Assembly (NCBI GenBank): GCA_032622095.1
Contig: CP136064.1
Span: 255,731,863-255,795,862 of the forward strand
Source: Siphonodentalium dalli
Taxonomy: Eukaryota > Mollusca > Scaphopoda > Gadilida > Siphonodentaliidae
DNA: 64,000 bases
Direction: 5' to 3'
Part shown: positions 20,640 through 33,735 of the stretch, in pieces
Layout of the letters: each line of letters starts with the position of its first letter
Position numbering within the stretch: position 1 is the stretch's first letter
The notes under the pieces: generated by a model
What the model was told of the DNA's origin: nothing
Databases searched by the model: none
Seen by the model: the letters and a program-made list of their open reading frames with translations, nothing else
Made by a program: the position numbers and the translations under genes

Positions 20640-22120
20640 CCTCCAATCTCATTGTCTATAAAAAATGTATGTATCATTTCCTATGTGTTATTGAATTTAG
20701 ACAAATAAATATGCTTAAACTAAGCTAGACTCTGTGCAATTTTACTTTTTTTGTTACGAAATATCATGTCTTTCGACGTTTAGTCAAATGCAATACAATT
20801 GAACTATATGGCTACCATGCATACATATGTTGAACTAAAGCACTTGAATTTATAGTTCATTCTGGTGTTTTAAGGTCAAATTCACATTTATCATCATAGA
20901 ACAACAAGTCAATGTATTTTTTAATTCGGTAATTGTTAATTTTGCATAAACAATGAAATATGGCCGAATATTCACCTCGTGATTTGACTCAAGTTAAATG
21001 TATCATTTGATTTTTATGACCAACTCTGCAGCACTGCTAGAAGAAATATTTTTTTCGACATCTAGTTGTATGGACAACACGCATTTGTAATTTTTTACTA
21101 TGACCGTCCGTAATATTTGTGGTTGTCCATTTATAAGTTAAGATAATGTAATTCAATGTAATCTCTCTTGGAATCTCCTGAATTCCAGTGACCATGGTAT
21201 CCCGATATTGTACAGATTTAATTTCTAGGATTATCTTAGTCACTTTTCTTTGAATGTTAAATTCACCAAGGCAGTAATCTGGTATATTTTATGCAAACAA
21301 TGTCCAAAATTCCAAATGTGATATGGTTCTACTATATGCCGATGATCTGATTGGCTCTGTTGCAAACGTAATTTATACGATACACGACATAGAAGTTGAT
21401 TATTTCAAAGTTCCACTTATAAACTTCGGATGCAATTATTATTGTTTTTTTCTCCCAACCATTAGATAATTCTTCCTCGGATTATAGTTCTTACCATATT
21501 GGGGGAGGATCTTGAAAATGTTAGAAAACATTTTATCCCGCTCCCTGATCACCCAACATTCCCGACCGTGCAAATTTCTTTTTCTGGGATCGACTTTTAG
21601 TATCCACCCCCAAAAATTGTAAATAAATCATGCAGAATAATATGAAGCATACACTGGAGGGTATTCTTATTCTTATTTTGGCCGCATGGTAAAATTTACT
21701 GTGCAACTTACCATGGTATTTTGTTTAACCATGGTAAAATACACCATGCTTTTACCATGGTATAATATGTATATATATATATAGCATGGTTGTTTATCAT
21801 GGAAGTGCCAGGGTACGCTTTTAGATTAGAAGCTTTAAAATTTGAGACAAGCGATTGGAGGTCAACACTAAGACGCGTGATTACTTAAGGTATTAGAATC
21901 TTCTTGACTTAGCCTTCTTAGTTATTGCAATATTATTGTCCCATTCTGTTAACTTTTAGTATGACACCGGATACAATTGTTTTGCAATGATTAACAAAAT
22001 ATTATTATCTTCCCAGAAAACGCCTCATCTGCGTAATGTGCTGTTGTGAAATAGAGTAGACACCATACCCCGCATATCCCACCCCTTGAGTAAGAATTGT
22101 TAGTACCTCAATTTTTCTTA
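20640..22120. other. Intergenic sequence without recognised gene
   Basis: AT-rich. A short self-complementary ACCATGGTAAAA cluster lies near 21690-21790, beside (TA)n. Nothing coding recognised. Confidence 0.4.
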
Positions 22121-22121
22121 C

Positions 22122-22310
22122 TGTAACCCTTTATTGATGGGAGCTGTGTTGGTACAGTATTAAAGAACAGTGCCAGTGCATCCTCTTATATATGCGAGTC
22201 TCCCATGGGAAGCCTTGAACGTATAAGAGAATACATTGGCCGAATAATATATTTACCTTGACCTTGTGAGCCAGTGCATTCTCTTATATATACATGTATG
22301 GAAGGGTTAA
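22122..22310. mobile_element. Family C element, copy 6
   Basis: The left end is decayed (TGTAACCCTTTATTGATGGGAGCTG) and the right end is ATGTATGGAAGGGTTAA. Core arms are present but partly deleted. Confidence 0.65.
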
Positions 22311-22417
22311 ATGTTTCACAAAGATGCATGTAAAATACTGATATAGCCGAAAAATTAAATCGACATTGATCTTCTTGTCCAAATTTAAGGTAAGAGGTAA
22401 TATGTCTCCCATAGCAG

Positions 22418-22586
22418 TTAACCCTTTTGTGATGGGAGCTGCGCTGGTGCAGCACTAAAATAAATTAATGCACTGGCTTGCAAGGTAAAGATATATATTG
22501 TTAGGCCAATGTATTATATTATATGCGAATGCATTGGCACAGGGTTTTCGCAACATTTCAAGAAGCTCCAGTAATGGAAGGGTTAA
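22418..22586. mobile_element. Family C element, copy 7
   Basis: TTAACCCTTTTGTGATGGGAGC on the left and CCAGTAATGGAAGGGTTAA on the right, both with TTAA. The core is reduced to one arm. It lies only 108 bp from copy 6 in the same orientation. Confidence 0.75.
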
Positions 22587-22799
22587 TTGGAAATTTTCAA
22601 ACCAACACCACCTCTAACGGTTGGAAATATTTAACTTTTGGTCTAAAAACAATATATTTCACGCTAAATACTGGTTGGAAAATTAAACTTACATTTGGCC
22701 TGAAATTTACAACTGATGTTATATCAGACATGAAATTTTCAACTATTGAAAAATTTCACCAATGTTGTGCACCAGCACATATCCGGTCATGCAATGGAC

Positions 22800-23370
22800 T
22801 AAGGTTACCAATATTTTTTTTTACATATGGTAGTCTTTATCCTGTCTGACCGAAATCTACGGAAACTAGAAAATATTAGATTTTTGGCCCCTAATTTGGC
22901 GGACATTTTGAACAAAATTTGGCACCTGTTTTTTGTCATTTTACTTGTACGGTCGGAAGCCACCCTATATACGGTAGTCTTTATCCGGTCAAAATCGGGC
23001 CAAAATTACGAAAACTGGAAAATTCGATATTTGGCCCCTAATTTGGTCCAAATGTTGACATTTTTTTTTCTCCACTTTTTTGTGTCATTTTGCTTCTATA
23101 GTCGGGGCCCACTCCACGGTAGTCTTTATCCAGACAAAATCGGGCCAAAACTACGAATACTGGAAAATTGAAATTTTGGCAATTTTTTGTCATTTTGCTT
23201 GTATGGTCAGGGGCCACCCCACGGTAGTCTTTATACGTTCAAAATCGAGCCAAAACTACGAAATACTGGAAAATTCGATTTTTCGCACCTAATTTGGTCG
23301 AAATTTGACAAACCTTTTTGTGTCACTTTCCTGTATGGTCGGGGGCCACCCCACGGTAGTCTTTGTTGTG
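22800..23370 (+). repeat. Tandem repeat, about 105-145 bp units (GGTAGTCTTTATCCGG)
   Basis: Units begin at about 22829, 22973, 23118, 23223 and 23354. Each has GGTAGTCTTTATC, AAAATCGGGCCAAAA.TACGAA, ACTGGAAAATTCGA, CCCCTAATTTGGTC and TGTCATTTTGCTTGTATGGTC. The ORFs in two frames come from the repeat. Confidence 0.9.
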
Positions 23371-23577
23371 CAACGATCCAGTGGCAAATGCGCGAATAAG
23401 TAATGAATGTGAATGTGTCAAATTTTTATTAAGTAACTAATGTCACCTTAGTACGCAATGGTTACTATCTACAATGAAAGTGGTGAGTTATACACGTTCG
23501 TGCTCCATGCACCATGCCATCTTCACATTCGTGTAATGTCGACCGTCTGTACGGATTGTGTTTATAAAATATATAGC

Positions 23578-23610
<33 letters not shown>

Positions 23611-23626
23611 TTTCTTTTTTTTTTTT
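23578..23626. repeat. (TA)n followed by T-rich tract
   Basis: Simple repeat: about ten TA units, then a long T run with rare C. Confidence 0.9.
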
Positions 23627-23769
23627 CCAACGGATGTTGAATAATTGTTATATATATTTTTGTACCGTATATATTCCCATCCTTCGATTTTAAAAGAATT
23701 TCCAGCTAACCACCCATTCCACCATTCGTAGCACACAGACATCGCGAAAATTCATAAGTATAGTATTGG

Positions 23770-23885
23770 GAAGTCTGCATGTAGTCGAGAGGTATCGCAC
23801 TGCATGGTCTCTCGTGCTAGCGGACCGGGGATCTAAACCTGGTCAGGGTATTCTGACAAAAATCATAACTCAGATACCAAGTTTG
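23770..23885 (+). repeat. Possible tRNA-derived SINE head (degraded)
   Basis: TAGTCGAGAGGTATCGCACTG resembles a tRNA A-box region, and GGACCGGGGATCTAAACCTGG about 35 bases later resembles a B box with mutations. It does not fold as an intact tRNA. Tentative. Confidence 0.3.
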
Positions 23886-25109
23886 TCAGGCTGAAAAGTC
23901 TCATTCCAGATCATTGAATAAAGATCCGAATGCAAAATGCACCCCCCCCCCCGTTACAACATTTGTCCAGGTATGTTGTCGTGGGTGCACTACGCTGTCC
24001 GATCGGGCGCGGACATTAAGTTTTGTCAAAATTTCCAGATATTTCAAAATGGATTTTCTCCAAATCTATTTGGAATATCTTTGTGAAATTTGGTACAAGC
24101 GATTATTTAATAACTATCGACCAATTGGATATTATACCCTCATTCACTTTACTTATATAGCATAAAAAATATCTAAAATTTCACTGTTTTCAGGTATCCA
24201 TTATATCATATCTAAAGATCATGAGAGGAGACTTAATTATTCTTTATTTATGAAAGTTAATGATTATTTTCATTAAGAAAGGCAACTACCCATAATTAAT
24301 GTTCTATATTTGATGATTTTCATGCCATGTCTGTTGGTCAATGTACAATTGGGCTCAGATGAGTTGTGGGTCATGGGTTTATATATAACCAAGTTATAGC
24401 TGACCACCATATATCTTAACACTGTGGATAATTCATGTTGATTGCCCCCCCCCCCCCTGCTTGAGTGGACCACACTGCATATCAACATTTGTTTTAAATG
24501 GGGCTGGAATATTTGTGACTGCTTTATTCTTCATCATAATATATCGGGGTATGATGCTATATTATGCAATTCAAAATCTAACTCAATATTATGATACAAA
24601 TGATTATTAATTATTACAAAAAGGGTCAAAAAATAAAATAAAATTTTCAACCTCTCAAATGTCTTAAAATCCATTGTCTCTTAGTAATTGTTCAGATTCT
24701 ACATACAATGAAGATGATGATATGTGAAATTCTAAAATGTTTTGCCAGATAGATCCAGATAAATTATGTGTTGAAAATCTCTTGCGATGCTTGGCTGGAT
24801 TTATGCAAAACGTGCGTCTCCTCCTTAATTGCACGCCTCGTTATGTGCACGTTAAAGAACGCTACTGGAGTAGTCACAGGGTTATAAAGTTACTCGATCG
24901 TGGTAGCTACGTACTGGACCTCCTTATAATCTTCAATAAATTGAAGGCGTCGGAGACTCAAAATGTCCTCCTTTGGTCATCAAAACCTATTATAAATAGT
25001 GGCATTATGATCCAATTAGTAAATTCTGATATAAAAAAAACAAAAAACAATACAGCGGGTGGTTTTATTGTGTAAAATATGACAGGGAACCTTTAGGGTT
25101 CATACGCTG

Positions 25110-25491
25110 ACACGGTATGTTTTGCAGGCATTTCATCATAGAAAACCACATGGTGCCATAATATGAACGGAAACATGGATACTACTGGATATAACATGCA
25201 TCTTTACCAAAGCAAACTACGTGTGAAGTAACATTTATGTAGGTCCACTTGAAACAGTTCTATATAATGGCATTAATTTTGCCTTCAAATGCCTGTATAT
25301 GATTGATTCTCGCGAGATAATTGCACGCTATTTACAGGCAAATTCCGTTAGCATCGCCACAGGTGGAACTACAGTCATTTTACTTCGCACGGAGTTAGCT
25401 GTGGTACAGATACATTTTATAGCTTGTTTCCGTTCATATTCTGGTACCATATCGTTTTCTACGACGAAATGCCTGCAAACCATACCGTGCA
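25110..25491. mobile_element. MITE with about 65-bp inverted repeats (CACGGTATG ends)
   Basis: CACGGTATGTTTTGCAGGCATTTC near 25111 pairs with GAAATGCCTGCAAACCATACCGTG ending near 25490. Pairing extends inward through AGAAAAC, ATGGTGCCA and ATATGAACGGAAACA. No ORF. Confidence 0.75.
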
Positions 25492-25560
25492 AACATGACA
25501 ATGTATAGACGTACCCTTAATTAAGTTGTCGTTTATTCGTGTTTGTGTGGTTTGTAGATC

Positions 25561-25851
25561 TTGAGTTGTCCTGATTATATTTTAATCTCTCACAAGGTCC
25601 CGTACCCGAAAAATTACAGCGCGTTCTGGTGCGTTAATTGTTTTGTGAAGGACGTTTTTGATGATATGAGATCAATCGGTGGTAATAAACTAAGAACGTA
25701 TCGCATTTTCAAACGAAGACATGAGGCGGAACCGTATATTACGAATACCAAATCAGTGGAAGCGACAGTTCTCTTCACTATAGATTGCGCGTATAATCAC
25801 AAACTAATGATTGAGAAGGGAAGACACAAACAGACACCGTCAGAAATATAG
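25561..25851 (+). pseudogene. Remnant of a LINE reverse-transcriptase C-terminus
   Basis: A 96-codon frame containing GGNKLRTYRIFKRRHEAEPYI and then YNHKLMIEKGRHKQTP. The pair NKLRTYxxFK...EPYI followed by HxLxIExGRHxxxP recurs at the C-terminal end of many invertebrate non-LTR retrotransposon polyproteins. The expected CxxC tail is lost at the stop. No catalytic FADD-type block precedes it, so only the tail survives. The adjoining frame at 24737-25075 is not recognisable. Confidence 0.5.
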
Positions 25852-26129
25852 AGGACTAGTTGCATGCTCCCTTCGTGAGCCTTTATTCGGCGTCGAATGG
25901 GCCTGATTATGCACATATACCTTTATGAATATTATATCAGCCTCTTGTTGTTATTTAGTATGAGTATAAATGTATCTAACTGGTATGGGCATCACATCTA
26001 TGGAAGTGCTGTGGCTTCTTTTTGTATTTTGTATATTTATGAATGTATCTTTCAATGGGCATCAAATATCGAACCACAGCTGCCTCGTTTAAATATTTTA
26101 ATTAAAAAAAACAAAACATTAGAATGAGC

Positions 26130-27300
26130 TCAGAGCTATTTGCTCAATTAAAGACATATTATGGACTTGTTCCGATGTGAAAAAATGATAAGTTAGTACT
26201 CAGGCGCGAAGTCAACTGGAGGAATGTAGCATTTTACTGACATCGCCGAAAATCACAAGCAAATCGACCGTACAACTGCATAGAAAACATCGTCTGAACT
26301 ACGATCAATTGTAAATATTTACTTCGCCGTTCGGGACGCAACAATCGGCGATAAACTAACGAAACCGATTTCGCCATCGACGGTCACTGCATTTAATTAA
26401 TATATAAGAATGACAGTGTGTGTTGTCGATTTGGATATAATATTTGTAAAAATTACTACTTTGAGCAAGATTATTCTCCATTTCTCTTTAATCACACTAC
26501 CGGGGTGTTTCACATCACTTTAAATATATATATTTTTTTTATATATTTAACAAACTTTATATAATAAAAATTATGAAAAACTAACGACCAAATCGGTCCA
26601 GGGGCCTGCATGGAGAAAGATCATAACAGACAGACATACGGACGGACAGACATACATATCCTACTCTGTTATATACATGACATTGTATTTAGCTATGGAC
26701 TGTGTCATGTACGTATATGACGAAATCGGTTGAGACAGAATTACACTTTGTTATGAAATGCATGTCCTGCATATGAAAGCCTTCGCGTTAATTCGCAGCA
26801 AACAAAATAGTTTTTTACTCCAATTTTTTTACACCACCCCCACATTTCACTATTTTTTTCTAAGACCGCATAAAACCCTACTGATATCACTAATATGACT
26901 GGGAAATTATCTCTTTCAGTTCAAATGACAGTGTAACCTATTTCAGAAGCTGTTTTAATTAAAAAAAAATTAATACATACAAATCAGTACAAATATGAAG
27001 ATCTTTTTTCAAATACTGGCATTAATTTTGTCTACCACATACATGCATTGGAGTTTCCAGGTGAGGGTGTGGTGAGAGTATGCTAGGTCTACCTGGGAGG
27101 TCAAATTCGACACTGCTAAATAGAAAATTTCAATGCATTGATGTAGTGGACACAAAACACGAGTATACGGTATACGGTATACGGCAGTCTAGTAATAACT
27201 AGACCAAGGCACTCTCGTAAGTTGAAAGTAATGGAAATTAGGTCTAGTTTTAATAAGACTGGGTATACTGTATAACTTATAAAATGGAACATTTCTAGCT
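26130..27300. other. Intergenic sequence with a duplicated segment
   Basis: 26330-26535 is a diverged copy of 35460-35665 (GCATTTAATTAATATATAAGAATGAC, GTGTGTTGTCGATTTGGATATAA, GAGTGTTTCACATCACTTTAAA). The remainder is AT-rich with no gene seen. Confidence 0.6.
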
Positions 27301-27324
27301 AAAAGAACCACTGCAATTGTTTTT

Positions 27325-27568
27325 GTATGTATGTGTGTATGTGTCTTATAGACTCGAAACTGCTCGAATTTGGTATGTGAATGTGTCCTTGACCTTAACA
27401 TTCACCTCGCTCATATACGCTCATATATAGCGTATATATATATATATGCATGCTTCTGGACCGATCGAACAATAGTGTGTCCAGACGCTGTATATATATT
27501 ATGTCCGGGCGGAGGCCATCACGAAGAAATTCCTAAATAGCCCGGAGAAGTCGGGCACATCAGCTATA
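27325..27568 (+). mobile_element. Helitron-like fragment with terminal hairpin
   Basis: TAGACTCGAAACTGCTCGAATTTGG and CTTGACC...CCTCGCTCATATACG match the interior of the element at 38071-38517. The end shows the hairpin GCCCG/CGGGC, then ACATCAGCTAT, a decayed CTAG end. Confidence 0.6.
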
Positions 27569-28062
27569 TATAGTATATTATATATCACTATGCCGGACTT
27601 GGATATACGTTAGGTGTTGTGAGAGTAACAGATCATCTGAGTTGATACACATGCAAATAATTCAATGATTAGTTTTAATTGATGCACTGATGACACTTAT
27701 TTTCTAGCCATTGATGGTCACATTATGTTTGAGACATTTGCTCGCTCTTATTCCATGCTCACATGTCTTAACTATATATAAGGGCAAGTTTATTTATTTA
27801 AGTTTTACATTTCTCGAAGCTTCTTTCCGAAGTGTGTCGGGAAGGAAGTTTTTCACCTCACCGTCCCATATGTAACATGCCATAACTTAATGACCTTAAT
27901 GTCACATATAAGGCACATATGAGGTCCAAGTGTTACAAATGCCAAATATGGTCACAAAAGGTCGTTAATAAATTTTTGCACAAGGTGCAAAAAAATGCGT
28001 TTTTGCGTCTAGAAACACCCACCACCCCGGCATACCTTCCTACAAATTTTGTATCCCCCCCC

Positions 28063-28063
28063 C

Positions 28064-28095
<32 letters not shown>
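28063..28095. repeat. (CA)n microsatellite
   Basis: About 16 CA units after a C run. Confidence 0.95.
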
Positions 28096-28097
<2 letters not shown>

Positions 28098-28476
28098 TCT
28101 ATATAGGGTTAAGTATTACAATACTACGGGATGGGGTCAATTTTTGTCATTTCCATACAACGATCAAAAACAATTAATTTCACTTTCTATTGGAAAATAG
28201 GCACATTGTCACCATATATATAAATATCTTATATATGCACGCGACATTAATATCCGGTCCTTCTTTGAAAAGCGACCGAGCTCACCAATAATTGCATAAT
28301 AATTATATGAACAACTTATTATTCAGTCTCTTTGAAAGGCCGACGTAAATCCTATATATGAGATGTATGTACACATTTGATAGGATTTTTATCTGCTTTT
28401 CAAAGAGACTGCTTATCATTGAGTTCAGATTTTGATTGAGTCGGGTTATGGTTTAATTCATATTATTATCCATCCC

Positions 28477-29077
28477 TTAAAGGGGTACTGTACGCCATTT
28501 TCAATAAATTCCCGGTGATAACAACGATCTATTATCGATACTATATAGAAATATAAGTAATTTGAGTCGAAGATGTATTCTGTAAACGCTCAGGTTAATA
28601 GGCTATCTTAAAATTTAATAATTTAAAAGTTAATAATTTAATATAAATTGATTTTATGGCTCCAGCCATAAAATGGCGTCTCTTAAAATTCGAATTTCCG
28701 TGTACAAAACGTAATCAAATTATAATTGAGGGATACCGGATTAGGAAAACAATTGCACACACGATCGTTTGAAACATTATGCTTATACGGGGAGAAAACC
28801 CAAGCCATTCATTGACTATAGTGACGGTACACTAACTTAAATGAGTATATGGGACTACTAACCATATAATATAATGTTTATTTGATTCATTTGGTTGAAA
28901 ACTTTACAAAAATTACTCGACAACGACAATTTGTATTTTTGCATTCCGGTAAATTTGCCATCCGTAACAATACTTCGTACTCAACAAACTTTCAAAAAAT
29001 GGAAAAGTTGTTACATTATTCTCCGACTCGGGGATTATAGAAACCAACAACAACATCTTGGGTACAGTACCCCTTTA
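28477..29077. mobile_element. Family H TTAA element, full copy
   Basis: Ends TTAAAGGGGTACTGTACGCC and TGGGTACAGTACCCCTTTAA, with TTAA at both borders. 601 bp, without a coding frame. The right half is repeated at 31552-31893. Confidence 0.8.
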
Positions 29078-31555
29078 AGAAATGACATTCAATTCTTAAT
29101 TCTGGTCTATCACCATACCAAACCACATCGAAATTTGACAACCGACACTTAACTTATATTGCAAAAGCTTTGTACGGACTGAATTTCATGAAGTCAAACA
29201 GGGCCCATAACTCTGGTAGGCATTAACCCTTTGAACCCGTAACACCGATATTTAGGTGCAAACGAACCGTGACTATATCCCGTAACACCGATATTTCGGT
29301 GCAGCGACGACATGATTCGGTAGCAGATTTATATATAGTATAACGAGCGTCTGACCCACTGATTTATATTTAAATTGCCCCCACATATGTCAGCGGCGCC
29401 CATGGTGCGTATGGAATGGTTGACCGCTAGTATCGGGTAGAAATATATGCGCATGCGCATAGCATATAATCTACAAAAACATACGATATTTTAAGCGAAC
29501 TATGCCGCTATATACGGCATATAATTTCGTGTTCCCCGTGTGTGTACAGAACAGACGTAATTACCCTCGCGTATATTAGTCAGTGTTCTGCTACATATGT
29601 GGAAGGGTCTATCGCATATGAAGTTGATTTATTCGCGCATGCACAGACTAGCGCAATGACAAATAAATGGTTTATAACGTACTTATACACGACATACCCA
29701 CTAATATATATATTTAAATTGGCCTATTGAAGTCAGCGCTGGCAAAGGTGTCTATATGGATTGGCTGCCCGCTAGAAATGGCTAGGAAAATATGCGCATG
29801 GGCGCAGACTATAATTCATTTTTAAAAATGCGTTTAAGTTAAATGTGGCGCTATATATGACATTTTGTTGCATGTTTCACATGTTAGTATAGTAGACACA
29901 ATCTACATGTAGACAGCTTACTTGAACAATGGGGCCACGATATGTTACGGGAAATTACGTTGTTTCTGGTCTCTGTAATATCAGTCTCTGTTGTGCCACA
30001 TGCAGCAAAAAGTCTATCGCATATCAAGTTGACTTACTCGCGCATGGTCAGGTATATCTTAATTTCACATTAGGATATTGGTTGCATCGAAACGCAATTC
30101 GCTGATGTATAATTACAACGTTATAAGCTAGAATTCGTTTATCCTGCAAATTTCGGGTAGTTGCCTAGTAACCGTTTCTAAGGCGAGATCGGGTGGCAAA
30201 GTCTCCCGATCTGACAATGATCAGTGGTCCGTGCATGCATATATCATGCCTGCACAGTTTCAGGTAGGTGTCCCCTTTCAACATAACCAACACCATGCGA
30301 CTAGACACTGTCTAAATTAAGGCAAAACATACCACTGAATGGTTAGTGCAATTATGTCATTCGATCAGTTGTGGTATTTGCTTAGCAACCGTTGCTACCC
30401 TTAAATGGGATATTTGGTTCACTATTCTGGTCGGGTATATCTCAAATTTCACGTTAGGGTAGTACCTGCATCAAAAAACGCAATCACTGAGGTTGAATTA
30501 CGACGCTATAAGCTATATTTACATTTTCCAGTCAATTCCGGGTAGTTGCCTAGCAACCGTTACCAAGGAGTTGCCGCGAGGCAAAGTCTCGCGATCTTAT
30601 AATGATCGCTGATCCATGGGGGACAAACCTGTAAAGTTTCAGACCGGTGTCTCAATTTGAACATAATCAACACCATGCTACTAGAAACTATCTAATTTAA
30701 GCGGACATACCACTGGGAGCCCCGGGTCAGGGTGTCGATCACTGTGGGGCGCCAGGGTTCAAAGGGTTAATAGTCACAACCCGTGATATTATGCATATTG
30801 GTTCCCTATTTCTGGTCCGTCACCATGCCATAGGGCATAAAAATATGACAACCGACTCTTGAGTTATAATGCAAAATGGTTGTACGGACGGACGGCTCGA
30901 GACGTCAACTATATACCCGCCGACTAATATTGGGCGGTATAATAACCATATATCTATGTGTATACCTAACCAAAACAATTCCCCTCCCCCCACCCCACCC
31001 CGGTGGAGAAGACTTAAAAGAGTTCTTTGGTCATCTACAAATAATTGTGGAACCCCTGACCTGTTTACCACTATTTAAACTGGTCATTGTTCTCTGTCAG
31101 ACACAACACACTCGATTTATTAAGGCTATAATGTGGTCTTGGGCGATTTGTGACATATAGTGTACATACACAATGCTTTATTATTGTTGTTAGATACTGA
31201 AAACACCAGGAAACGTCTGGAAATACAGTTTATTTTTCGTTTTTTTCTGATCTGTGTTTACCAATTAGTAAGACAGTTAACACAGTTATTGAAGAACGAC
31301 TAAAAAAAACTCTGAAATTTTGATAAAAACATGCAATTTTTTTCCAGAACCCCCCCCCCCCCCCCCTGGCTTGCTCAACCAATTTTCGTAGCTGGTTATC
31401 TAGCTAAGCCGGCTTAGTCACGACGTTCGTGGCTGACGAAATATGGCGGCTCAGTCGGCTGCCGCTGAGACGTTATAATTCAGAGTATTTCGTTTCCGAA
31501 ATTTTCCTAATACCCGGTTATAGACACCCGCTGGTTTTAGCGTTTGTTGTGATTG
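29078..31555 (+). repeat. Duplicated segment R, copy 1 (carries element K)
   Basis: Without the 29227-30770 insertion this segment is nearly identical to 34247-35176 (same run from GAAATGACATTCAATTC to GCGTTTGTTGTGATTG; differences are mainly homopolymer lengths). A third, more diverged copy lies at about 41825-42460. The near identity implies a recent duplication. ORFs in it are the same in both copies and carry no known domain. Confidence 0.9.
29223..30770. mobile_element. Element K: 1.5-kb TTAA element with a natural empty site
   Basis: Ends TTAACCCTTTGAACCCG and GGGTTCAAAGGGTTAA, TTAA at both sides. The paralogous segment at 34392-34395 has a single TTAA at the same place, so the insertion boundaries are exact. 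The interior contains two diverged direct repeats of about 370 bp (about 30045 and 30425) with GTTGCCTAGCAACC-like motifs. The left part repeats GTAACACCGATATTT. No transposase frame is seen. Confidence 0.9.
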
Positions 31556-31893
31556 GATTAGGAAAACAATTGCACACACGATCGTTTGAAACATTATGCT
31601 TATACGTGGAGAAAACCCAAGCCACTCATTGACTAGTGACGGTACACTAACTTAAATGAGTATATGGGACTACTAACCATATAATATAATGTTTATTTGA
31701 TTCATTTGGTTGAAAACTTTACAAAAATTACCCGACAACGACAATTTGTATTTTTGCATTCCGGTAAATTTGCCATCCGTAACAATACTTCGTACTCAAC
31801 AAACTTTCAAAAAATGGAAAAGTTGTTACATTATTCTCCGACTCGGGGATTATAGAAACCAACAACAACATCTTGGGTACAGTACCCCTTTAA
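31552..31893. mobile_element. Family H element, right half only
   Basis: Matches 28735-29077 almost base for base and ends GGGTACAGTACCCCTTTAA. The left end is missing; it is fused directly to the end of segment R copy 1. Confidence 0.85.
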
Positions 31894-33490
31894 CTAACGC
31901 CATTTCCGATTGGGCAAAAGCAGCCACGTGATAGTCCTGGAAAAAAGTCATTTTGGACTCCCGAAAGTCATATTGGACTCCCGACTGTACAATATCACTT
32001 TTTATTGGGACTCCGTGACGTCACGAATTAATTCTATTGCGAAATGTGATGCGCGCGCAACACTGATGGATTTTAGCAGACGTTTCACTTCCGCATTTAG
32101 TTTTTTCTCTCACTTCCATGTTTACTTTTCCAAATCATGCTTTCTGATGATCAAAATACATGCTTTTATAGAGAATTCAGGGCCTGGAACCTACGTCACC
32201 GGAAGGATAACCCTACATCAAAATAACTGTAAATAAAGTTCGACTCGCTACTTCGACATCGTTTTTTAAATAAATACAATCGATTTCGATATAGTATTAT
32301 AAGCAAAGGAGCTATGCGACCTGCAAATCTCAACAAATACAGAAACCGAAAATCGGAAAGAATTGCTTATAATGAGAAGTTCGCGTTCGCAATTCAAAAT
32401 CGCGTCCGATTTCCTATTTTCGTGCAGGTGTTAACGCCAACATTTCATGTTCTCCGCGCCCTAAACTCATTTAAAAACCGTATACATTAAGTTTCGGGAT
32501 ATTATAAATGCGAAAATTTGAATCAATAACAAAAAAATCACTTCTCCGTGGTTTGTTTGTAAATTTCTTAAGACACAAAGAATTTTTATGAATTTGTCTA
32601 TTAATGGTAACGCCCACATCGCGTTGACGCTCACATAATATTGGCCTGTTTGCACTAACAATTGAGTCACCATCCGTATAATCCGGTAGATGAACTATTA
32701 ACGATCGTGTTCACAAATACACACTCTGTTAAATGCGTTACAATACACAAATGGCTGTTATAGAGATGCCAATATACTATTTGATAATACTATATATAAA
32801 GACGAACATAAATTCATGGCATAATCAGGGATAATCATTGTTTTTATGTTCTCGTTGTATATTCGGTAGTTTAATTAAGTGTATGTCATGTCATTCGTTC
32901 TCTTATTCCATATTCATTGTAGTATTACTGTGTTATTCCAGTCTATTTCCGTTGGTTGAATCCATGTTAATTTGTTCATATTTCCAGTTTCGTCTGATAG
33001 TTGTTGTTAAAACATTATCATACAATAAAGATTTCTTTAATTATATTCTATTACTAACATTCATTGTTTACCCATGTTTATTGATAATGAATTGAATGGG
33101 TTATTCGGTCCAGGATCGTTCGTTGTCAAACAATTAATCTGGTCACGCATCAATTATATTCGCAATCCAAAACCAAAACACCGGGATATATGTAACGGAT
33201 AAATACATTTTCAAACACCCTGTCCCATCATCAGTCAATAATCATAAAGTATATTTAGGTGCTCAAGTCCCAAAAACTAATTGGTCACATATATATTAAC
33301 TATAGCAGGTCATATAGTGAATTGTGAACATAATATGGTTCATGTGGCTGGATATTCATTTAGTTTGGTTATGTTTAACATTATATATTACACAATTTTA
33401 TATAAACTGGATATTCCGTTTATTGAATACTTTTGCATACAAAAATGATATATATACAAGGAAAAAAACTAACTTAAAGTTGAATAGAAG
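31894..33490. other. Intergenic AT-rich sequence without recognised gene
   Basis: Holds GGCCTGGAACCTACGTCACC near 32170, which recurs inverted near 36500 (GACGTAGGTTCCAGGCCC), so these are ends of an unclassified element. ORFs here are AT-rich and low in complexity. Confidence 0.4.
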
Positions 33491-33519
33491 AAAAAATTAC
33501 AACAAAAAGAGGCTTGTTG

Positions 33520-33735
33520 TGTCGTCTAAGAGGGGGGGGGGTCTACAAAAGAAATTCCGTATATAGGGCCGGGGTGGGTGGGTGGTCCAGAGACGGAAAA
33601 AATCGTGCTTGTATTTTTTTCTTCTATATAGCTATATATAGCAGCTATAGTGACTCTTTAGCCTCAGATTTAGCAACATTCTGGATTTCACAGGATCCCG
33701 GACCACTGCACAGTGGACCACCGTAATAGCGTTCA
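33520..33735. repeat. Dispersed repeat T, copy 1
   Basis: GTATATAGGGCCGGGGTGGG to CATTCTGGATTTCACAGGA and CAGTGGACCACCGTA recur at about 41420-41700. A G9 run sits at its left edge. Confidence 0.8.

Noticed and set aside
22523-23399. A chain of plus-strand ORFs as a gene
   Set aside because: They follow the units of a tandem repeat in different frames and show no recognisable domain.
23770-23885. A functional tRNA gene
   Set aside because: The A- and B-box-like words are mutated and no cloverleaf with a proper acceptor stem can be drawn. Kept only as a possible SINE remnant.
30820-31160. Conserved ORF pair in segments 30.8 and 34.5 kb
   Set aside because: The conservation is explained by recent DNA duplication; several frames are equally conserved and no domain is visible.
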